A stretch of 64,000 nt of DNA from contig NZ_SSBC01000010.1 in assembly GCF_006475605.1 (NCBI RefSeq), positions 744,001 through 808,000 of the forward strand, read 5' to 3'. The translations under genes were made by a program, and so were the position numbers. This DNA is from Asticcacaulis tiandongensis (GTDB taxonomy: Bacteria > Pseudomonadota > Alphaproteobacteria > Caulobacterales > Caulobacteraceae). The notes below the pieces were generated by a model, which worked only from the letters and a program-made list of their open reading frames with translations, searched no databases and had not been told where the DNA came from. Of this stretch, positions 44,350 to 54,150 are shown one piece after another (within the stretch, counting starts at the first letter, position 1; each line of letters begins with the position of its first letter).

Positions 44350-44578
44350 GGTTCATATTTTTCTGAAAAATGGCGTTCTGGATGTTCAGGGCAAGGCCGT
44401 TGAGGGCGCACTCGGTGGCCTCGGCTGGACGGACGTGTCAAACGTTCGCGTCGGTAAGGTGCTTGAGTTCGATCTGAAGGCGTCCGACAAGTCCGCCGCC
44501 GAAACCGAGGTCAAGGCCATGTGCGAAAAGCTTCTGGCCAACACGGTTATCGAATCCTATCGTATTGAGGTTGCGTAA
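44333..44578 (+). CDS. purS: FGAM synthase subunit PurS
   Basis: 81 residues from ATG 44333, with GAAGGAGG eight bases upstream inside the end of purC (17-base overlap). [22 protein letters not shown] and [11 protein letters not shown] are PurS motifs. It bridges PurL and PurQ in the three-part FGAM synthase. Confidence 0.94.
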   Translation: MTLKAKVHIFLKNGVLDVQGKAVEGALGGLGWTDVSNVRVGKVLEFDLKASDKSAAETEVKAMCEKLLANTVIESYRIEVA

Positions 44579-44579
44579 T

Positions 44580-45251
44580 ATGAAAGCCGCCGTGCTCGTT
44601 TTCCCCGGTTCGAACTGTGACCGCGACTGTAAGGTAGCGGTGGAAACCACTACCGGTGGTCACGTCGATATGGTCTGGCATCAGGAAACCGCCCTGCCCT
44701 CAGGTCTGGATCTGATTGTCGTTCCCGGCGGCTTCTCTTATGGCGACTATCTGCGTTGCGGGGCGATGGCCTCGCAATCACCGGTCATGGCCGAGGTCGC
44801 TAAGGCGGCTGAACGCGGTGTGTCAATCTTAGGTATCTGTAACGGTTTTCAGATCCTGTGTGAAAGCGGGCTTCTGCCCGGTGCGCTTTTGCGCAATGCC
44901 GGTCTGAAATATATCTGCAAGCCGATTGAACTGACGATTGAAAACCGTAATACGCGCTTCACGTCGGCCTATGGCGACGAACAGACGATCTGGATGACGC
45001 AAGGCAATGCCGATGGCAATTTCTTTGCCGATGCCGACACCCTTCAGAGCATCGAAGACAATGGTCAGGTCGTTTTCCGCTATGTGGAAAACCCTAATGG
45101 CTCGATCAACAATATTGCCGGTATCGTCAACAAGGCGGGCAATGTTCTGGGTATGATGCCACACCCTGACCGCGCCTTTGAACCCTCACTGGGTTCGGCC
45201 GACGGGGCCCCCCTGTTCCACAGCCTGCAACGTCTTTTGCAAAGCGCCTGA
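44580..45251 (+). CDS. purQ: FGAM synthase glutaminase subunit PurQ
   Basis: 223 residues from ATG 44580, one base after the purS stop. Class I glutamine amidotransferase: [10 protein letters not shown], nucleophile Cys in [10 protein letters not shown], and [10 protein letters not shown] carrying the catalytic His. It feeds ammonia to PurL. Confidence 0.95.
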   Translation: MKAAVLVFPGSNCDRDCKVAVETTTGGHVDMVWHQETALPSGLDLIVVPGGFSYGDYLRCGAMASQSPVMAEVAKAAERGVSILGICNGFQILCESGLLPGALLRNAGLKYICKPIELTIENRNTRFTSAYGDEQTIWMTQGNADGNFFADADTLQSIEDNGQVVFRYVENPNGSINNIAGIVNKAGNVLGMMPHPDRAFEPSLGSADGAPLFHSLQRLLQSA

Positions 45252-45273
45252 GTTTCCGAGACAATTGACCATC

Positions 45274-47481
45274 ATGAGCACCACCAAAACCATCGCTGAA
45301 TACGCCGCCGAATACGGTCTTAAGCCCGACGAATATCAGGTCATTCTCGACCGTCTGGGCCGTGAGCCGAACTATGTTGAACTGGGGGTGTTCTCGGTCA
45401 TGTGGTCGGAGCACTGCTCGTACAAATCCTCACGGCTGCACCTCAGGAAATTCCCCGTCACGGGCGACAAGGTCATTTGCGGTCCCGGTGAAAATGCGGG
45501 TATTATCGATATCGGTGAAGGCCCCGATGGCCAGAAGCTGGCCTGTGTTTTCAAGATGGAAAGCCACAACCATCCGTCCTATATCGAACCCTATCAGGGC
45601 GCAGCCACCGGTGTTGGCGGCATCATGCGTGATGTGTTCACCATGGGTGCGCGTCCGGTGGCGCTTCTGAACGCCCTGCGTTTCGGTGAGCCTGACCATC
45701 CCAAAACCAAGCGTATCGTCGAAGGCGTGGTCGCGGGTATTGGCGGTTACGGTAACTGTGTCGGCGTGCCGACGGTCGCCGGTGAAACCAACTTCCATTC
45801 GGGCTATAATGGCAACTGTCTGGTCAACGCCATGTGCGTGGGTCTGGCTGATGCCGACAAGATTTTCTATTCTGCTGCGCCGGAACCCGGTCTGCCGGTG
45901 GTTTATTTCGGCTCGAAAACCGGTCGCGACGGCATTCATGGTGCGACCATGTCTTCGGCTGAATTTTCCGAGGACTCCGAAGAAAAGCGCCCGACGGTTC
46001 AGGTTGGCGATCCGTTCGCTGAAAAGCTTTTGATTGAAGCGACGCTTGAACTGATGGCTTCAGGTGCCGTTGCCGCCATTCAGGATATGGGCGCCGCCGG
46101 TCTTACGTCTTCATCGGTCGAAATGGCCGGTAAGGGCGGACTGGGGATCACGCTTGATCTCGACAAGGTGCCGCAGCGCGAAGAAAACATGTCCGCCTAT
46201 GAGATGATGCTGTCGGAATCTCAGGAACGCATGCTGGCCATCCTCAAGCCCGGCCGCGAAGAAGACGGTTATCGTATCTTCAAAAAGTGGGGTCTGGATG
46301 CCGCCGTGATCGGCGAAACCAATACTTCTGGCCATATTGTCCTGACGCATAAGGGCGAAGTCGTCTGCGATCTGCCGCTGGGTCCGCTGTCGGACGATGC
46401 GCCGCTCTATGACCGTCCGTGGGTCGAGCCTGACACGCAGGCGCCTCTGACGCGCGTGCCGGTGGCTCCCGTCGGTGATGCCTTGCTGACCATCCTCAAA
46501 AGCCCTGACATGGCCTCAAAGCGCTGGCTTTGGGAGCAGTATGACCGTCACGTCATGGCTGACACGCTGGCCGATTCCGCCACCGGTGCCGATGCCGGTA
46601 TCGTACGCGTCCACGGCACCAAGAAGGCGCTGGCGGTTACGTCTGACGTCACACCGCGCTATGTTCAGGCCAATCCTTATGAGGGTGGCAAGCAGGCCGT
46701 GGCCGAAGCGTGGCGCAACCTGACCGCCGTGGGTGCTGACCCGATCGCCATCACCGACAATCTGAACTTCGGCAACCCTGAGCGTCCGAAGATCATGGGC
46801 CAGATCGTCCGCGCGATTGACGGCATGGCCGAAGCCTGCCGCGTGCTGAATTTCCCCGTCGTGTCGGGCAATGTGTCGCTGTATAATGAAACCAACGGCG
46901 TCGCTATTCCCCCAACCCCGACGGTTGGTGCTGTGGGTCTTATCGAAGACTATGAGAACCGTATCGGCTTCAACAGCCTGAAAAACGGTCAGGTCCTGAT
47001 CCTCATTGGTGATACCAAGGGTGAGCTTGGTTCATCCATCTATCTGCGTGAAGTGCATGGCCTTGAGGAAGGCGCACCGCCACCGGTCGATCTGGAACTG
47101 GAAAAGCTGAACGGTGATTTCGTCCGCAGCCTGATCCACACCAAAACCGCCAAGGCCGTCCACGACCTGTCTGACGGCGGGCTTTTGACGGCAGCCTTTG
47201 ATGTGGCGGCGGCGTCAAATGTCGGCATCGAGTTGAAAAACCCGACTGACCTCGAAGACCACGTATTTGCCTTTGCCGAAGATCAGGCACGTTATCTGGT
47301 GGCAGTTGATGAAGCTTCGGCACATCTGGTGCTGGCACGGGCCGCTGAGGCCGGTGTTGCGGCCCAGACGGTCGGCGTTGCGACGGGAACCGATCTGGTG
47401 CTGGCCGGTGCGGCCTCGCTTTCGCTTGAGGCGTTGAAACAGGCGCACGAAAGCTGGTTACCTGCCTATATGGGCGCTTAA
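45274..47481 (+). CDS. purL: FGAM synthase large subunit PurL
   Basis: 735 residues from ATG 45274 ([17 protein letters not shown]). [56 protein letters not shown] and [10 protein letters not shown] are conserved PurL segments; the length fits the small, PurS-dependent form. The frame's upstream extension overlaps purQ and is not used. A strong terminator follows. Confidence 0.96.
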   Translation: MSTTKTIAEYAAEYGLKPDEYQVILDRLGREPNYVELGVFSVMWSEHCSYKSSRLHLRKFPVTGDKVICGPGENAGIIDIGEGPDGQKLACVFKMESHNHPSYIEPYQGAATGVGGIMRDVFTMGARPVALLNALRFGEPDHPKTKRIVEGVVAGIGGYGNCVGVPTVAGETNFHSGYNGNCLVNAMCVGLADADKIFYSAAPEPGLPVVYFGSKTGRDGIHGATMSSAEFSEDSEEKRPTVQVGDPFAEKLLIEATLELMASGAVAAIQDMGAAGLTSSSVEMAGKGGLGITLDLDKVPQREENMSAYEMMLSESQERMLAILKPGREEDGYRIFKKWGLDAAVIGETNTSGHIVLTHKGEVVCDLPLGPLSDDAPLYDRPWVEPDTQAPLTRVPVAPVGDALLTILKSPDMASKRWLWEQYDRHVMADTLADSATGADAGIVRVHGTKKALAVTSDVTPRYVQANPYEGGKQAVAEAWRNLTAVGADPIAITDNLNFGNPERPKIMGQIVRAIDGMAEACRVLNFPVVSGNVSLYNETNGVAIPPTPTVGAVGLIEDYENRIGFNSLKNGQVLILIGDTKGELGSSIYLREVHGLEEGAPPPVDLELEKLNGDFVRSLIHTKTAKAVHDLSDGGLLTAAFDVAAASNVGIELKNPTDLEDHVFAFAEDQARYLVAVDEASAHLVLARAAEAGVAAQTVGVATGTDLVLAGAASLSLEALKQAHESWLPAYMGA

Positions 47482-47487
47482 AAAATG

Positions 47488-47521
47488 AAAACGGCGGAGA
47501 TCAGTCTCCGCCGTTTTTTTT
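47488..47521 (+). terminator. Terminator of the pur operon
   Basis: ACGGCGGAGA (47491-47500), loop TCAG, TCTCCGCCGT (47505-47514), then a run of T. Confidence 0.95.
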
Positions 47522-47545
47522 GCCTTGTTGCTGCCTGCGTGTCGC

Positions 47546-49618
47546 TTAATCCTTAAGGCCCCCCAGACGTTTCAGGATCAGATAGACCGAAACGCAGACG
47601 CAGATAATGCCAATGACCGCCAGAACGCTTGAGATAACGGTGAACTGCTCACTCTGCCCCTGCCCTATATTGACGTCGCTCTGAGACTGATAATAGGACG
47701 CTGTCGCCCCCCCAAGCGCCGCCAGACCGACCACCGAGCTGATGATCCACAACAGGGTCGAGGTAAACATCTTCCAGACGCTTTGGCCCCCTCCCTCCTC
47801 ATTGGCCTCATCCGCCGACAGGGCCACACGCCCGTCTTCGGTTATCCAGTCGTCATCGTCATCAAATACCGGATCGGTTTGCTCCGACATGGACGGCACA
47901 TAGTCCACCATCAGGGAGGTGCGCTCCGGTGCCGGCACCTCGGTTACCTGTGATGCAGGCGCTGACTCTGGCGCTGTCTGGCCGGGCAAGGGACGCTGCA
48001 ACTGATCGCGCCAGTGTGGCACAACAGGTATATCGGCAGGCACAGGAATAACCGGTTTGGATGCCGGCGCGACCACATCAACCTGTGTCTCTGCGCCGGA
48101 ATCCGCATCCGTCAGCGGTTGCGCCGACAGTTCAAACGCCGCTTGCTGCGAATCTGTTTGGATTTCCGGTGTTTGGGCGACTGATGGCGCAGGCATGGTC
48201 ATTGACAGTATCCGGGCCGGTACAGGGTCCGGTTTATCCCCGTCATTATGCAGCTTAACGAGTGTGCCGCCCATATTGGCATAGGGCGAATAGAGGCGCA
48301 TCAAAGCCGCGGCCGCCTCGGCCTTGCGGGCCTCTTCTTCCTTTTGCGCAGCGTCTGCCGCCGCCTGTTCGCGGGCCAGATTTTCCGCCGCCACAAGTTC
48401 AGCTTCGAGACGTTCCGTTTCAAGACGCTCAGCCTCAAGCCTTTGCGCCTCTTGTGCCGCTTCTTGAGCCGCTTCTTGGGCGGCGGCTTCCTGAGCGGCT
48501 TCTTCGGCCTGCAACTGCTCAAGTCTCAGAGCTTCGGCAGCCTGCGCTTCGGCGACCTGTCGGTCACGCTCACGTGCCTCCTGCTCGGCACGCAGACGGG
48601 CCTCAGCCTCAAGGCGTTCCTGATCCAAGCGGGCTTCCTCTAAACGGGCCTGCTCTAAACGCTCATACTCTGCACGGGCAAAGCGTTCGCGCTCAATCCG
48701 TTCGGCCTCCTGACGGCGCAGCACCTCAAGGCGGGCCTCCTCAGCGATACGCGCCGCCGCCAGTGCCTGCGCCTGACGCAGGGTTTCCTGCCGCAACAGC
48801 TCTTCGCGTTTTAAGACCTCCTCACGGATGCGGTTTTCCTCGGCCAGCCGCAATTGCTCAAAGCGCTGCGCCTCATAGCGGCGCTGCTCGTCTTCGCGTT
48901 GCTGCGCTTCGGCCCTGAGCCGTTCGGCCTGTCTCAGCTCCGCCGCTTTCTGCGCCTCAAGACGCAGATACTCGGCCTGAAGGGCGGCGTCCTGATCGGC
49001 CTGACGACGGGCGGCGTAACTGTCCTGAACAGGGGTCTCAGCAATGTCGGCCACGCGTACAATAACGGGCTTCACGGGCGGCGACACCGGAGCTGTGGGC
49101 GCGGGCATGGACGGTCTGATGGCCCCCGGTGCGATCATATCGGCGTCAATTTCAACACCACCGTCATCAGGCGTCAGAAACAGGGTCTTTTCCGCCGCCC
49201 GACGCCGTACCAGCGGCGCCAGCACATAGGTCTGACCGTTATATTCCGCACTTGTCCAATTATCCATGGCCTGAGCGGCCTCGGTGATGCGCCCCTCATT
49301 GATCCGGCGCAACACATCCGATGTCACAAGATTTTCGATGCCAATATTAAAGGCAAAGGACACCAGCGCATCAAACTGGTTCTGATTGATCGGCGTATGC
49401 ACAAGATTATTCAGACCATCGACCACAGGCAACAGGTCAAAGCGCAGCAGGGCATCGGCATCTTCGGCGGTAACGTTTGCGCCTTCGCGGGCAGAATAGG
49501 TGTGGCCATAGCCGATAGACCAGCGACCGTCGACCAGACGTGTCGCCTTTTGACGCAACCCCTCGAAACTCTTGATCAGCTCGACTCCGGCGCGGGAGAC
49601 TTTATGTCGCGCTCTCAT
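47546..49618 (-). CDS. spmX: SpmX-type polar muramidase with enlarged middle domain
   Basis: 690 residues from ATG 49618 (AGGA six bases before; a GTG lies one codon earlier). Residues 1-150 form a phage-type lysozyme domain (VELIKSFEGLRQKA with Glu19, DGRWSIGYGHT, NQNQFDALVSFAFNIG). Residues ~205-440 are a very charged Glu/Ala/Arg/Gln helix, a probable coiled coil, then a Pro-rich segment. Two transmembrane helices (LLWIISSVVGLAAL; VISSVLAVIGIICVCVSVYLIL) close the protein. Caulobacter SpmX has the same plan at 431 residues and places DivJ; in Asticcacaulis it directs stalk position (established). The lysozyme here is therefore not a phage gene. A GG-N10-GC sigma-54-like element lies upstream. 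Confidence 0.9.
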   Translation of the reverse strand: MRARHKVSRAGVELIKSFEGLRQKATRLVDGRWSIGYGHTYSAREGANVTAEDADALLRFDLLPVVDGLNNLVHTPINQNQFDALVSFAFNIGIENLVTSDVLRRINEGRITEAAQAMDNWTSAEYNGQTYVLAPLVRRRAAEKTLFLTPDDGGVEIDADMIAPGAIRPSMPAPTAPVSPPVKPVIVRVADIAETPVQDSYAARRQADQDAALQAEYLRLEAQKAAELRQAERLRAEAQQREDEQRRYEAQRFEQLRLAEENRIREEVLKREELLRQETLRQAQALAAARIAEEARLEVLRRQEAERIERERFARAEYERLEQARLEEARLDQERLEAEARLRAEQEARERDRQVAEAQAAEALRLEQLQAEEAAQEAAAQEAAQEAAQEAQRLEAERLETERLEAELVAAENLAREQAAADAAQKEEEARKAEAAAALMRLYSPYANMGGTLVKLHNDGDKPDPVPARILSMTMPAPSVAQTPEIQTDSQQAAFELSAQPLTDADSGAETQVDVVAPASKPVIPVPADIPVVPHWRDQLQRPLPGQTAPESAPASQVTEVPAPERTSLMVDYVPSMSEQTDPVFDDDDDWITEDGRVALSADEANEEGGGQSVWKMFTSTLLWIISSVVGLAALGGATASYYQSQSDVNIGQGQSEQFTVISSVLAVIGIICVCVSVYLILKRLGGLKD

Positions 49619-49668
49619 CACTCATCCTGACCCAAAACGGAACACCCCTACAGGTTAAGCCCTGTCTA

Positions 49669-49686
49669 TAGCAAGGCATGGGCCTT
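49669..49686 (-). promoter_or_regulatory. Sigma-54-like promoter candidate for spmX
   Basis: On the minus strand AAGGCCCATGCCTTGCT has GG and GC ten bases apart with TTGC at -12. It lies about 50 bases before the spmX start. Caulobacter spmX is known to need sigma-54 and TacA; the -24 part here is only a partial match. Confidence 0.4.
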
Positions 49687-49746
49687 TGCACGCCACGCTT
49701 CGGATTCAGGGTTAACCATTGCAACTGACCATAGGGTCGCGCCGAT

Positions 49747-51276
49747 TTACAACAGAATTATTGCCGCCAGCGCCAGGAAACTGAAAAATCCCATGCAGTC
49801 CGTTACCGCCGACACAAAAATCGGCGAGGCGACCGCCGGATCACGCCCCAGACGCGACAGGGTCAGGGGCACCAGCGTGCCCGCCAATGCTGCCGCGGTC
49901 AGGGTGATAACCACCGCCAGACCAATCACCAGCCCCAACAGCAGACTGTGGAACCACAGTCCCGCCACCAGCCCCAGCAACAGGGCAATAGCCACACCAT
50001 TGACCAGAGCCACCCGCACCTCGCGCCATACGGTTCTTATGGCATTGGCGGTCGTCAGTTCACGTGACGACAGGGCGCGCACGGAAACCGTCAGGGCCTG
50101 CGTGCCTGAATTACCGCCAATAGAGGCCACAATCGGCATCAGAACCGCCAGAGCCACCAGTTTGGTGATCTCGGCCTCAAACAAAGAAATCAGCCATGAG
50201 GCAAAAAACGCCGTCAGCAGATTGAGCGACAACCACGGCAGACGCGCCCTGACCATTTCCCAGAGATCGGCGTCACGGCCTTCACTTTCGGAAACCCCAC
50301 CCAGCGCCAGAATGTCTTCGCGGCTTTCTTCCTGAATGATATTAACAATATCATCGACCGTGATCTGACCGACCAGACGCCCGCCGGCATCAACGATCGG
50401 AGCGGAAATCAGGTGATATTTACCGAAAATATAGGCGACTTCTTCCTGATCGACATCGACCTGAATTTCGGTCACCGGTTCCATTACCGCCGACAAGGGC
50501 GTATCGCGGGCGGTGCGCATCAGGAGCGACACCGGCAAGGCCCCGATAGGCCGATGACCGGGATCAATCACATAGACGTCGAAAAACAGTTCCGGCAGAT
50601 CGGCGGCATGGGCGCGCATATGGTCTATGGCCTGACCGACATCCCAGAAATCAGGCGCCGCCACGACTTCGCGCTGCATCAGGCGACCGGCGGTTTCTTC
50701 CTCGAACGACAAGGACGTGACCATGGCCTCACGATCAGCCTCGGTCATGGCCGCCAGAACCGCCTTTTGCTGATCGGCTTCCATGTCCTCAAAGACCGCT
50801 GCGGCGTCATCGGAATCGAGTTCCTGAAGCACCTCGGCCAGATCATCGGGACGGAGGTTTTCGACCACCTCTTCGCGGATGCCGTCATCAAGTTCGGGCA
50901 AGACCTCAGCCAGCAGGTCGGCGGGTATCCACGGGATCACCTGCTCACGATAATCGGCAGACAAAAAGCCCATCAGATCGGCAATATCCGCCGGATGCAG
51001 CGCATCAAGCAGTTCACGCAGACGCATCCCGTCGCCGCGATCCGCCGAATCGATCACCAGCGCGATATATTGCGGATTAAGGGCGTAGTCGTCCTGAAGG
51101 GCGAAATCTTCGATGTCTTCGGGGGTATTGAGCGGCGGCAGATCATCATCCTGAAGCCGCGCTTCGGCGATTTCCGCCTCCGTCAGGCTTTTCAGCGAAA
51201 TGAAACGCAGGTCGTCATCTGGTTTATGGTCAGGTGTTCTATGATCGAGTGTTTCAGGGCCGGGTTTTTGAGACAT
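49747..51276 (-). CDS. mgtE: Magnesium transporter MgtE
   Basis: 509 residues from ATG 51276, which has GGGAGGG seven bases upstream; the frame's earlier start at 51369 is less likely. N-domain helices (LLDALHPADIADLMGFL, VVENLRPDDLAEVLQELDSDDAAAVFEDM), a CBS pair (TPLSAVMEPVTEIQVDVDQEEVAYIF, APIVDAGGRLVGQITVDDIVNII) and five transmembrane helices (SIGGNSGTQALTVSVRALSSRE in the pore). It is a Mg2+ gated channel in the inner membrane. Confidence 0.94.
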   Translation of the reverse strand: MSQKPGPETLDHRTPDHKPDDDLRFISLKSLTEAEIAEARLQDDDLPPLNTPEDIEDFALQDDYALNPQYIALVIDSADRGDGMRLRELLDALHPADIADLMGFLSADYREQVIPWIPADLLAEVLPELDDGIREEVVENLRPDDLAEVLQELDSDDAAAVFEDMEADQQKAVLAAMTEADREAMVTSLSFEEETAGRLMQREVVAAPDFWDVGQAIDHMRAHAADLPELFFDVYVIDPGHRPIGALPVSLLMRTARDTPLSAVMEPVTEIQVDVDQEEVAYIFGKYHLISAPIVDAGGRLVGQITVDDIVNIIQEESREDILALGGVSESEGRDADLWEMVRARLPWLSLNLLTAFFASWLISLFEAEITKLVALAVLMPIVASIGGNSGTQALTVSVRALSSRELTTANAIRTVWREVRVALVNGVAIALLLGLVAGLWFHSLLLGLVIGLAVVITLTAAALAGTLVPLTLSRLGRDPAVASPIFVSAVTDCMGFFSFLALAAIILL

Positions 51277-51426
51277 GAAACCACCCTCCCCTGAAAGGCT
51301 TAAAAATAAGGCATTAAAATCTTTGTCAGAATCACCTGAATCTTCAAAGATTGCAACCTGTTTCATCACTCTGTGACGAGGATCTCTATGCTTAACTAAG
51401 AATTATAACCAAGACCAAATTTACAC

Positions 51427-52341
51427 CTAAACACCACTTTCACAGATCAGAGACACGCCTTTACCAATATCTTGTTCCGTCCCAAAACCTGAAATGTACA
51501 TTCGCCCGAGCATGAACTTCGCCATTGATGCGCCCTTCTCGGCTTCAGCTCTCACCTCATTAAATACCGATTGTTGGGATTCTTCAGTGTCGTCCGCCTT
51601 CATAGCGGCGTAACGAGCTAAAAAATCAACATCTGCTTCGGTGCTCCCCAAGCTTAAAATTATTGATTTACGGTAGTTTTCTTCCGACTGGGAGGCCGCT
51701 ATCAGTTCACGTCCTTTAGATTCATTCTTATCTACACCTGTACCGGTTAAGTACATCTGCCCCAGTTGCCCCATAGCCGTTACATCTCCCTGACTGGCGG
51801 CCTCAAGGTACCACTTTGCTGCCCCCTCATAGCTTTGGGTTACATGGGTGCCTGTTTCATACCGCAGCCCCAGTTCAGTTTGCGCTATTATTAAGCCTTG
51901 CTCGGCAGCTTTACGCCACCAATAGGTGGCCTCCTCATGTCTGGCTATGTGCGGAGCGTCATAGTAGCCAGCCAGAAAACGTTGAGCCTGAACCTCTCTC
52001 CCCTCTGCCGCCTGATGCAAATATTTGCGCGCTTTTTCACCGTCCGCCTCTGTGTTCGCTACAGCCAGGTATAGTAATCCCAGCCTGTACTGAGCCCTGG
52101 CCATTCCGTTATCAGCCGCCTTAATAAGCCAAAGCTCTTCCTCAGAGTCAGCAAACTCTGACGCATCCTCACTATATAAAACAGCCGCCACATATTGCGC
52201 GCAGACATTTCCGGCTTCCGCCATGTCAATTACGGCCGAAGTATCAACACCCCGTTGAGTATCGCCCTCAGCCTGCGCGACAGACATATCGCCTATAAGC
52301 AAGCTGGCCACAGCCAAAATAGGTATAAAAAATTTCATCAT
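51427..52341 (-). CDS. Secreted Sel1-repeat protein
   Basis: 304 residues from the paired ATG at 52341/52338 (MMKFFIPILAVASLLIG), with a signal peptide ending near VAQA. At least five Sel1/TPR-like repeats follow, such as ARAQYRLGLLYLA, VQAQRFLAGYYDA, IIAQTELGLRYETG, VTAMGQLGQMYLTGTGV and SMAKFMLGRMYISGFGT. They form solenoids for protein binding, so this is a probable periplasmic scaffold of unknown partner. GC is lower than in its neighbours and it lies beside tRNA-Leu, which hints at later arrival. Confidence 0.8.
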   Translation of the reverse strand: MMKFFIPILAVASLLIGDMSVAQAEGDTQRGVDTSAVIDMAEAGNVCAQYVAAVLYSEDASEFADSEEELWLIKAADNGMARAQYRLGLLYLAVANTEADGEKARKYLHQAAEGREVQAQRFLAGYYDAPHIARHEEATYWWRKAAEQGLIIAQTELGLRYETGTHVTQSYEGAAKWYLEAASQGDVTAMGQLGQMYLTGTGVDKNESKGRELIAASQSEENYRKSIILSLGSTEADVDFLARYAAMKADDTEESQQSVFNEVRAEAEKGASMAKFMLGRMYISGFGTEQDIGKGVSLICESGV

Positions 52342-52371
52342 TACGCACCCTGTTGCCAGCATATTGGGCAC

Positions 52372-52402
52372 AAAAAAAGCGCCCTTGTCAGGCGCTTTCT
52401 TT
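52372..52402 (-). terminator. Terminator of tRNA-Leu
   Basis: On the minus strand AAAGCGCC..GGCGCTTTTTTT: arms AGCGCC/GGCGCT with a T run, immediately after the tRNA. Confidence 0.85.
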
Positions 52403-52412
52403 AACTTCCGAA

Positions 52413-52497
52413 TGGTGCGGTCGAGAAGACTCGAACTTCCACATCTTGCGATACAGCGACCTCAACGCTGCGCGTCTACCAATTCCGCCACGACCGC
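52413..52497 (-). tRNA. tRNA-Leu (anticodon GAG)
   Basis: 85 nt with a long variable arm. The acceptor GCGGTCG pairs with CGACCGC, the anticodon loop is TTGAGGT and CCA is encoded. Confidence 0.95.
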
Positions 52498-52607
52498 ACG
52501 TATCGGAAGGCGCGCCATGTACCAATCATTGTAGTGTTTGTGAAGCACCAAAAACAGCTTATCCCCGAATTTGATGATATTTTTTTCTTACGGCCTTGAA
52601 TCGGAAC

Positions 52608-52874
52608 CTAACTTCCCAAGGCCATAAAGTCATAGACATCCGCCGGACGGGTAACGACGATGGAGATTTTTTCTTCAAAAATCTGGATTTCGCCACGTGC
52701 GACCGGATGGTTGTTGGCCAGTATCCACACCTCGTCGTGCTCACGCGCATCAAGCGGTATCACGGCGCCACGACCCATGCGCAGCAATTGCTGCATCGGC
52801 AGGACGCTACGCCCCAGAAGCACGGATATTTCGACCGGCACCGCACTGACCTGATTTGACATTACACTCGACAT
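52608..52874 (-). CDS. FliN-like flagellar motor switch (SpoA domain) protein
   Basis: 88 residues from ATG 52874 (starts at 52862 or 52925 are possible; none has a strong ribosome site). A single SpoA domain: VPVEISVLLGRSVLPMQQLLRMGRGAVIPLDA, EVWILANNHPVARGEIQIFEEKISIVVTR. FliN forms the C-ring with FliM and FliG. It stands apart from the flagellar cluster at 60-64 kb and is divergent from lipB. Whether it is the main FliN or a paralogue cannot be judged. Confidence 0.78.
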   Translation of the reverse strand: MSSVMSNQVSAVPVEISVLLGRSVLPMQQLLRMGRGAVIPLDAREHDEVWILANNHPVARGEIQIFEEKISIVVTRPADVYDFMALGS

Positions 52875-52906
52875 AAGGGTTTCAAACCACCATATAAGGG
52901 AGCCTG

Positions 52907-53656
52907 ATGCTCCGCGAAAAACCATTCTTGACCAACATGCTTGATGACAGGTTAAACCTTGGTAACAAGGTTGATTTTTTCTTAAAATCTTCAGACGCCG
53001 CCTTGCCGGAATGGCGCGTGGCGCGCGATAAGGTCAGCTATCCCGACGCGGTGGCCTTTATGGAGGCACGCGTTGAGGCCATCCACAAAGGCGATGCACC
53101 GGAACTGGTCTGGCTGGTTGAGCATCCGCCGCTCTATACGGCGGGGCTATCGGCCAAGCGTGAGGATTTGCTGGAGCCTGAGCGATTCGACGTGTTCGAG
53201 AGCGCGCGCGGCGGGCAATTCACCTATCACGGGCCGGGTCAGCGGGTTGTCTATCTGATGCTTGATCTCAATCGCCGCACCAAGGATGTGCGGGCGTTTG
53301 TGCAGGCGCTTGAGGGGTGGATTATTGACACCCTGTCGGCCTTTAATGTCGAAGGCCATATTCGTGACGGTCGTGTCGGGGTGTGGGTCGAGCGTCGCGA
53401 TCGCGGGATCATACCGCCACCGGAAGACAAGATTGCCGCTATCGGCATCAAGCTCAGGCGCTGGGTCAGCTTCCACGGCATCAGCCTGAATGTTGAACCC
53501 GATCTCAGCCATTTCTCAGGCATAGTGCCGTGCGGTATTTCTGAGCACGGGGTCACCAGCCTTGTGGATCTGGGCTTGCCGGTGACGATGGATGAGGTGG
53601 ATTACGCCCTGAAACAAAGCTTTGTGGCCCGTTTCGGGCCAGTCTCAGAGGCTTAA
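52907..53656 (+). CDS. lipB: Octanoyl-[ACP]:protein N-octanoyltransferase
   Basis: 249 residues: [60 protein letters not shown] with the catalytic Lys, and [17 protein letters not shown] with the catalytic Cys. It transfers octanoate for lipoate synthesis. GGAG precedes the ATG by four to five bases; an ATG at 52937 is an alternative. Its 3' end overlaps the convergent DUF805 gene by four bases. Confidence 0.94.
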   Translation: MLREKPFLTNMLDDRLNLGNKVDFFLKSSDAALPEWRVARDKVSYPDAVAFMEARVEAIHKGDAPELVWLVEHPPLYTAGLSAKREDLLEPERFDVFESARGGQFTYHGPGQRVVYLMLDLNRRTKDVRAFVQALEGWIIDTLSAFNVEGHIRDGRVGVWVERRDRGIIPPPEDKIAAIGIKLRRWVSFHGISLNVEPDLSHFSGIVPCGISEHGVTSLVDLGLPVTMDEVDYALKQSFVARFGPVSEA

Positions 53657-54066
53657 ATCGTTTCCAGCACTATCTCAGGACGCAGCGGCGGGCCATAGCG
53701 ATTAAAGCCGCGCTCACCGGGCATCAGCACCAGATCAACAAAGGCCCACAACAGCACGGCCACACCCAGCGCATCGGACACCGTCGACGGCACCGGCCAG
53801 ACCATGATAAAGGCAACGAGAATCACGGCTGACCACCAGCCGGAACGCCCGCGGTCATGCAGGCGCTTCGACAGCACATTGGCGGCGACATAGAACAGGA
53901 ACGGATAGACAATCCAGAAGGTCAGCAGCCTGAGGGCATCGACGGCAACGGCCTCATAAAGCCAGACCGCCAGCAACAGCAGAACCAGAGCGATAATAAA
54001 CGGCGTCTGGCGTATGCGCCCATGCGACGAAAAGAACAGTTCGTTCCAGTCAATTTTCTGACTCAT
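53653..54066 (-). CDS. DUF805 family inner-membrane protein (second copy)
   Basis: 137 residues from ATG 54066, with GCGGAG seven bases upstream. [13 protein letters not shown], several hydrophobic helices, [12 protein letters not shown] and [11 protein letters not shown] are DUF805 features shared with the gene at 4136-4507. Function unknown. Confidence 0.83.
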   Translation of the reverse strand: MSQKIDWNELFFSSHGRIRQTPFIIALVLLLLAVWLYEAVAVDALRLLTFWIVYPFLFYVAANVLSKRLHDRGRSGWWSAVILVAFIMVWPVPSTVSDALGVAVLLWAFVDLVLMPGERGFNRYGPPLRPEIVLETI

Positions 54067-54087
54067 ACACCGGCTCCGCAAAACAAA

Positions 54088-54119
54088 AAACGGCGCAGGC
54101 TCACCCGCACCGTTTTTCG
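54088..54119 (-). terminator. Terminator after the TadG-like gene
   Basis: On the minus strand AAACGGTGCGGG, loop TGAG, CCTGCGCCGTTT then T run (two wobble pairs). Confidence 0.8.
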
Positions 54120-54150
54120 ATTAACATCCTCAGCCGCCTTTTTGAAGGTC

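Noticed and set aside
48262-48918. Pro/Arg-rich frame opposite spmX
   Set aside because: It mirrors the low-complexity coiled-coil DNA of spmX and has no start signal or motif.
47546-49618. Phage lysozyme suggesting a prophage
   Set aside because: The lysozyme domain is fused to a coiled coil and two C-terminal membrane helices, the SpmX plan, and no phage genes are nearby.
49640-49730. CtrA box upstream of spmX
   Set aside because: Two TTAA motifs are about 65 bases apart, far from the required seven.
50413-51294. 293-residue frame antisense to mgtE
   Set aside because: mgtE has complete domains and a strong ribosome site on the other strand; the antisense frame has neither.
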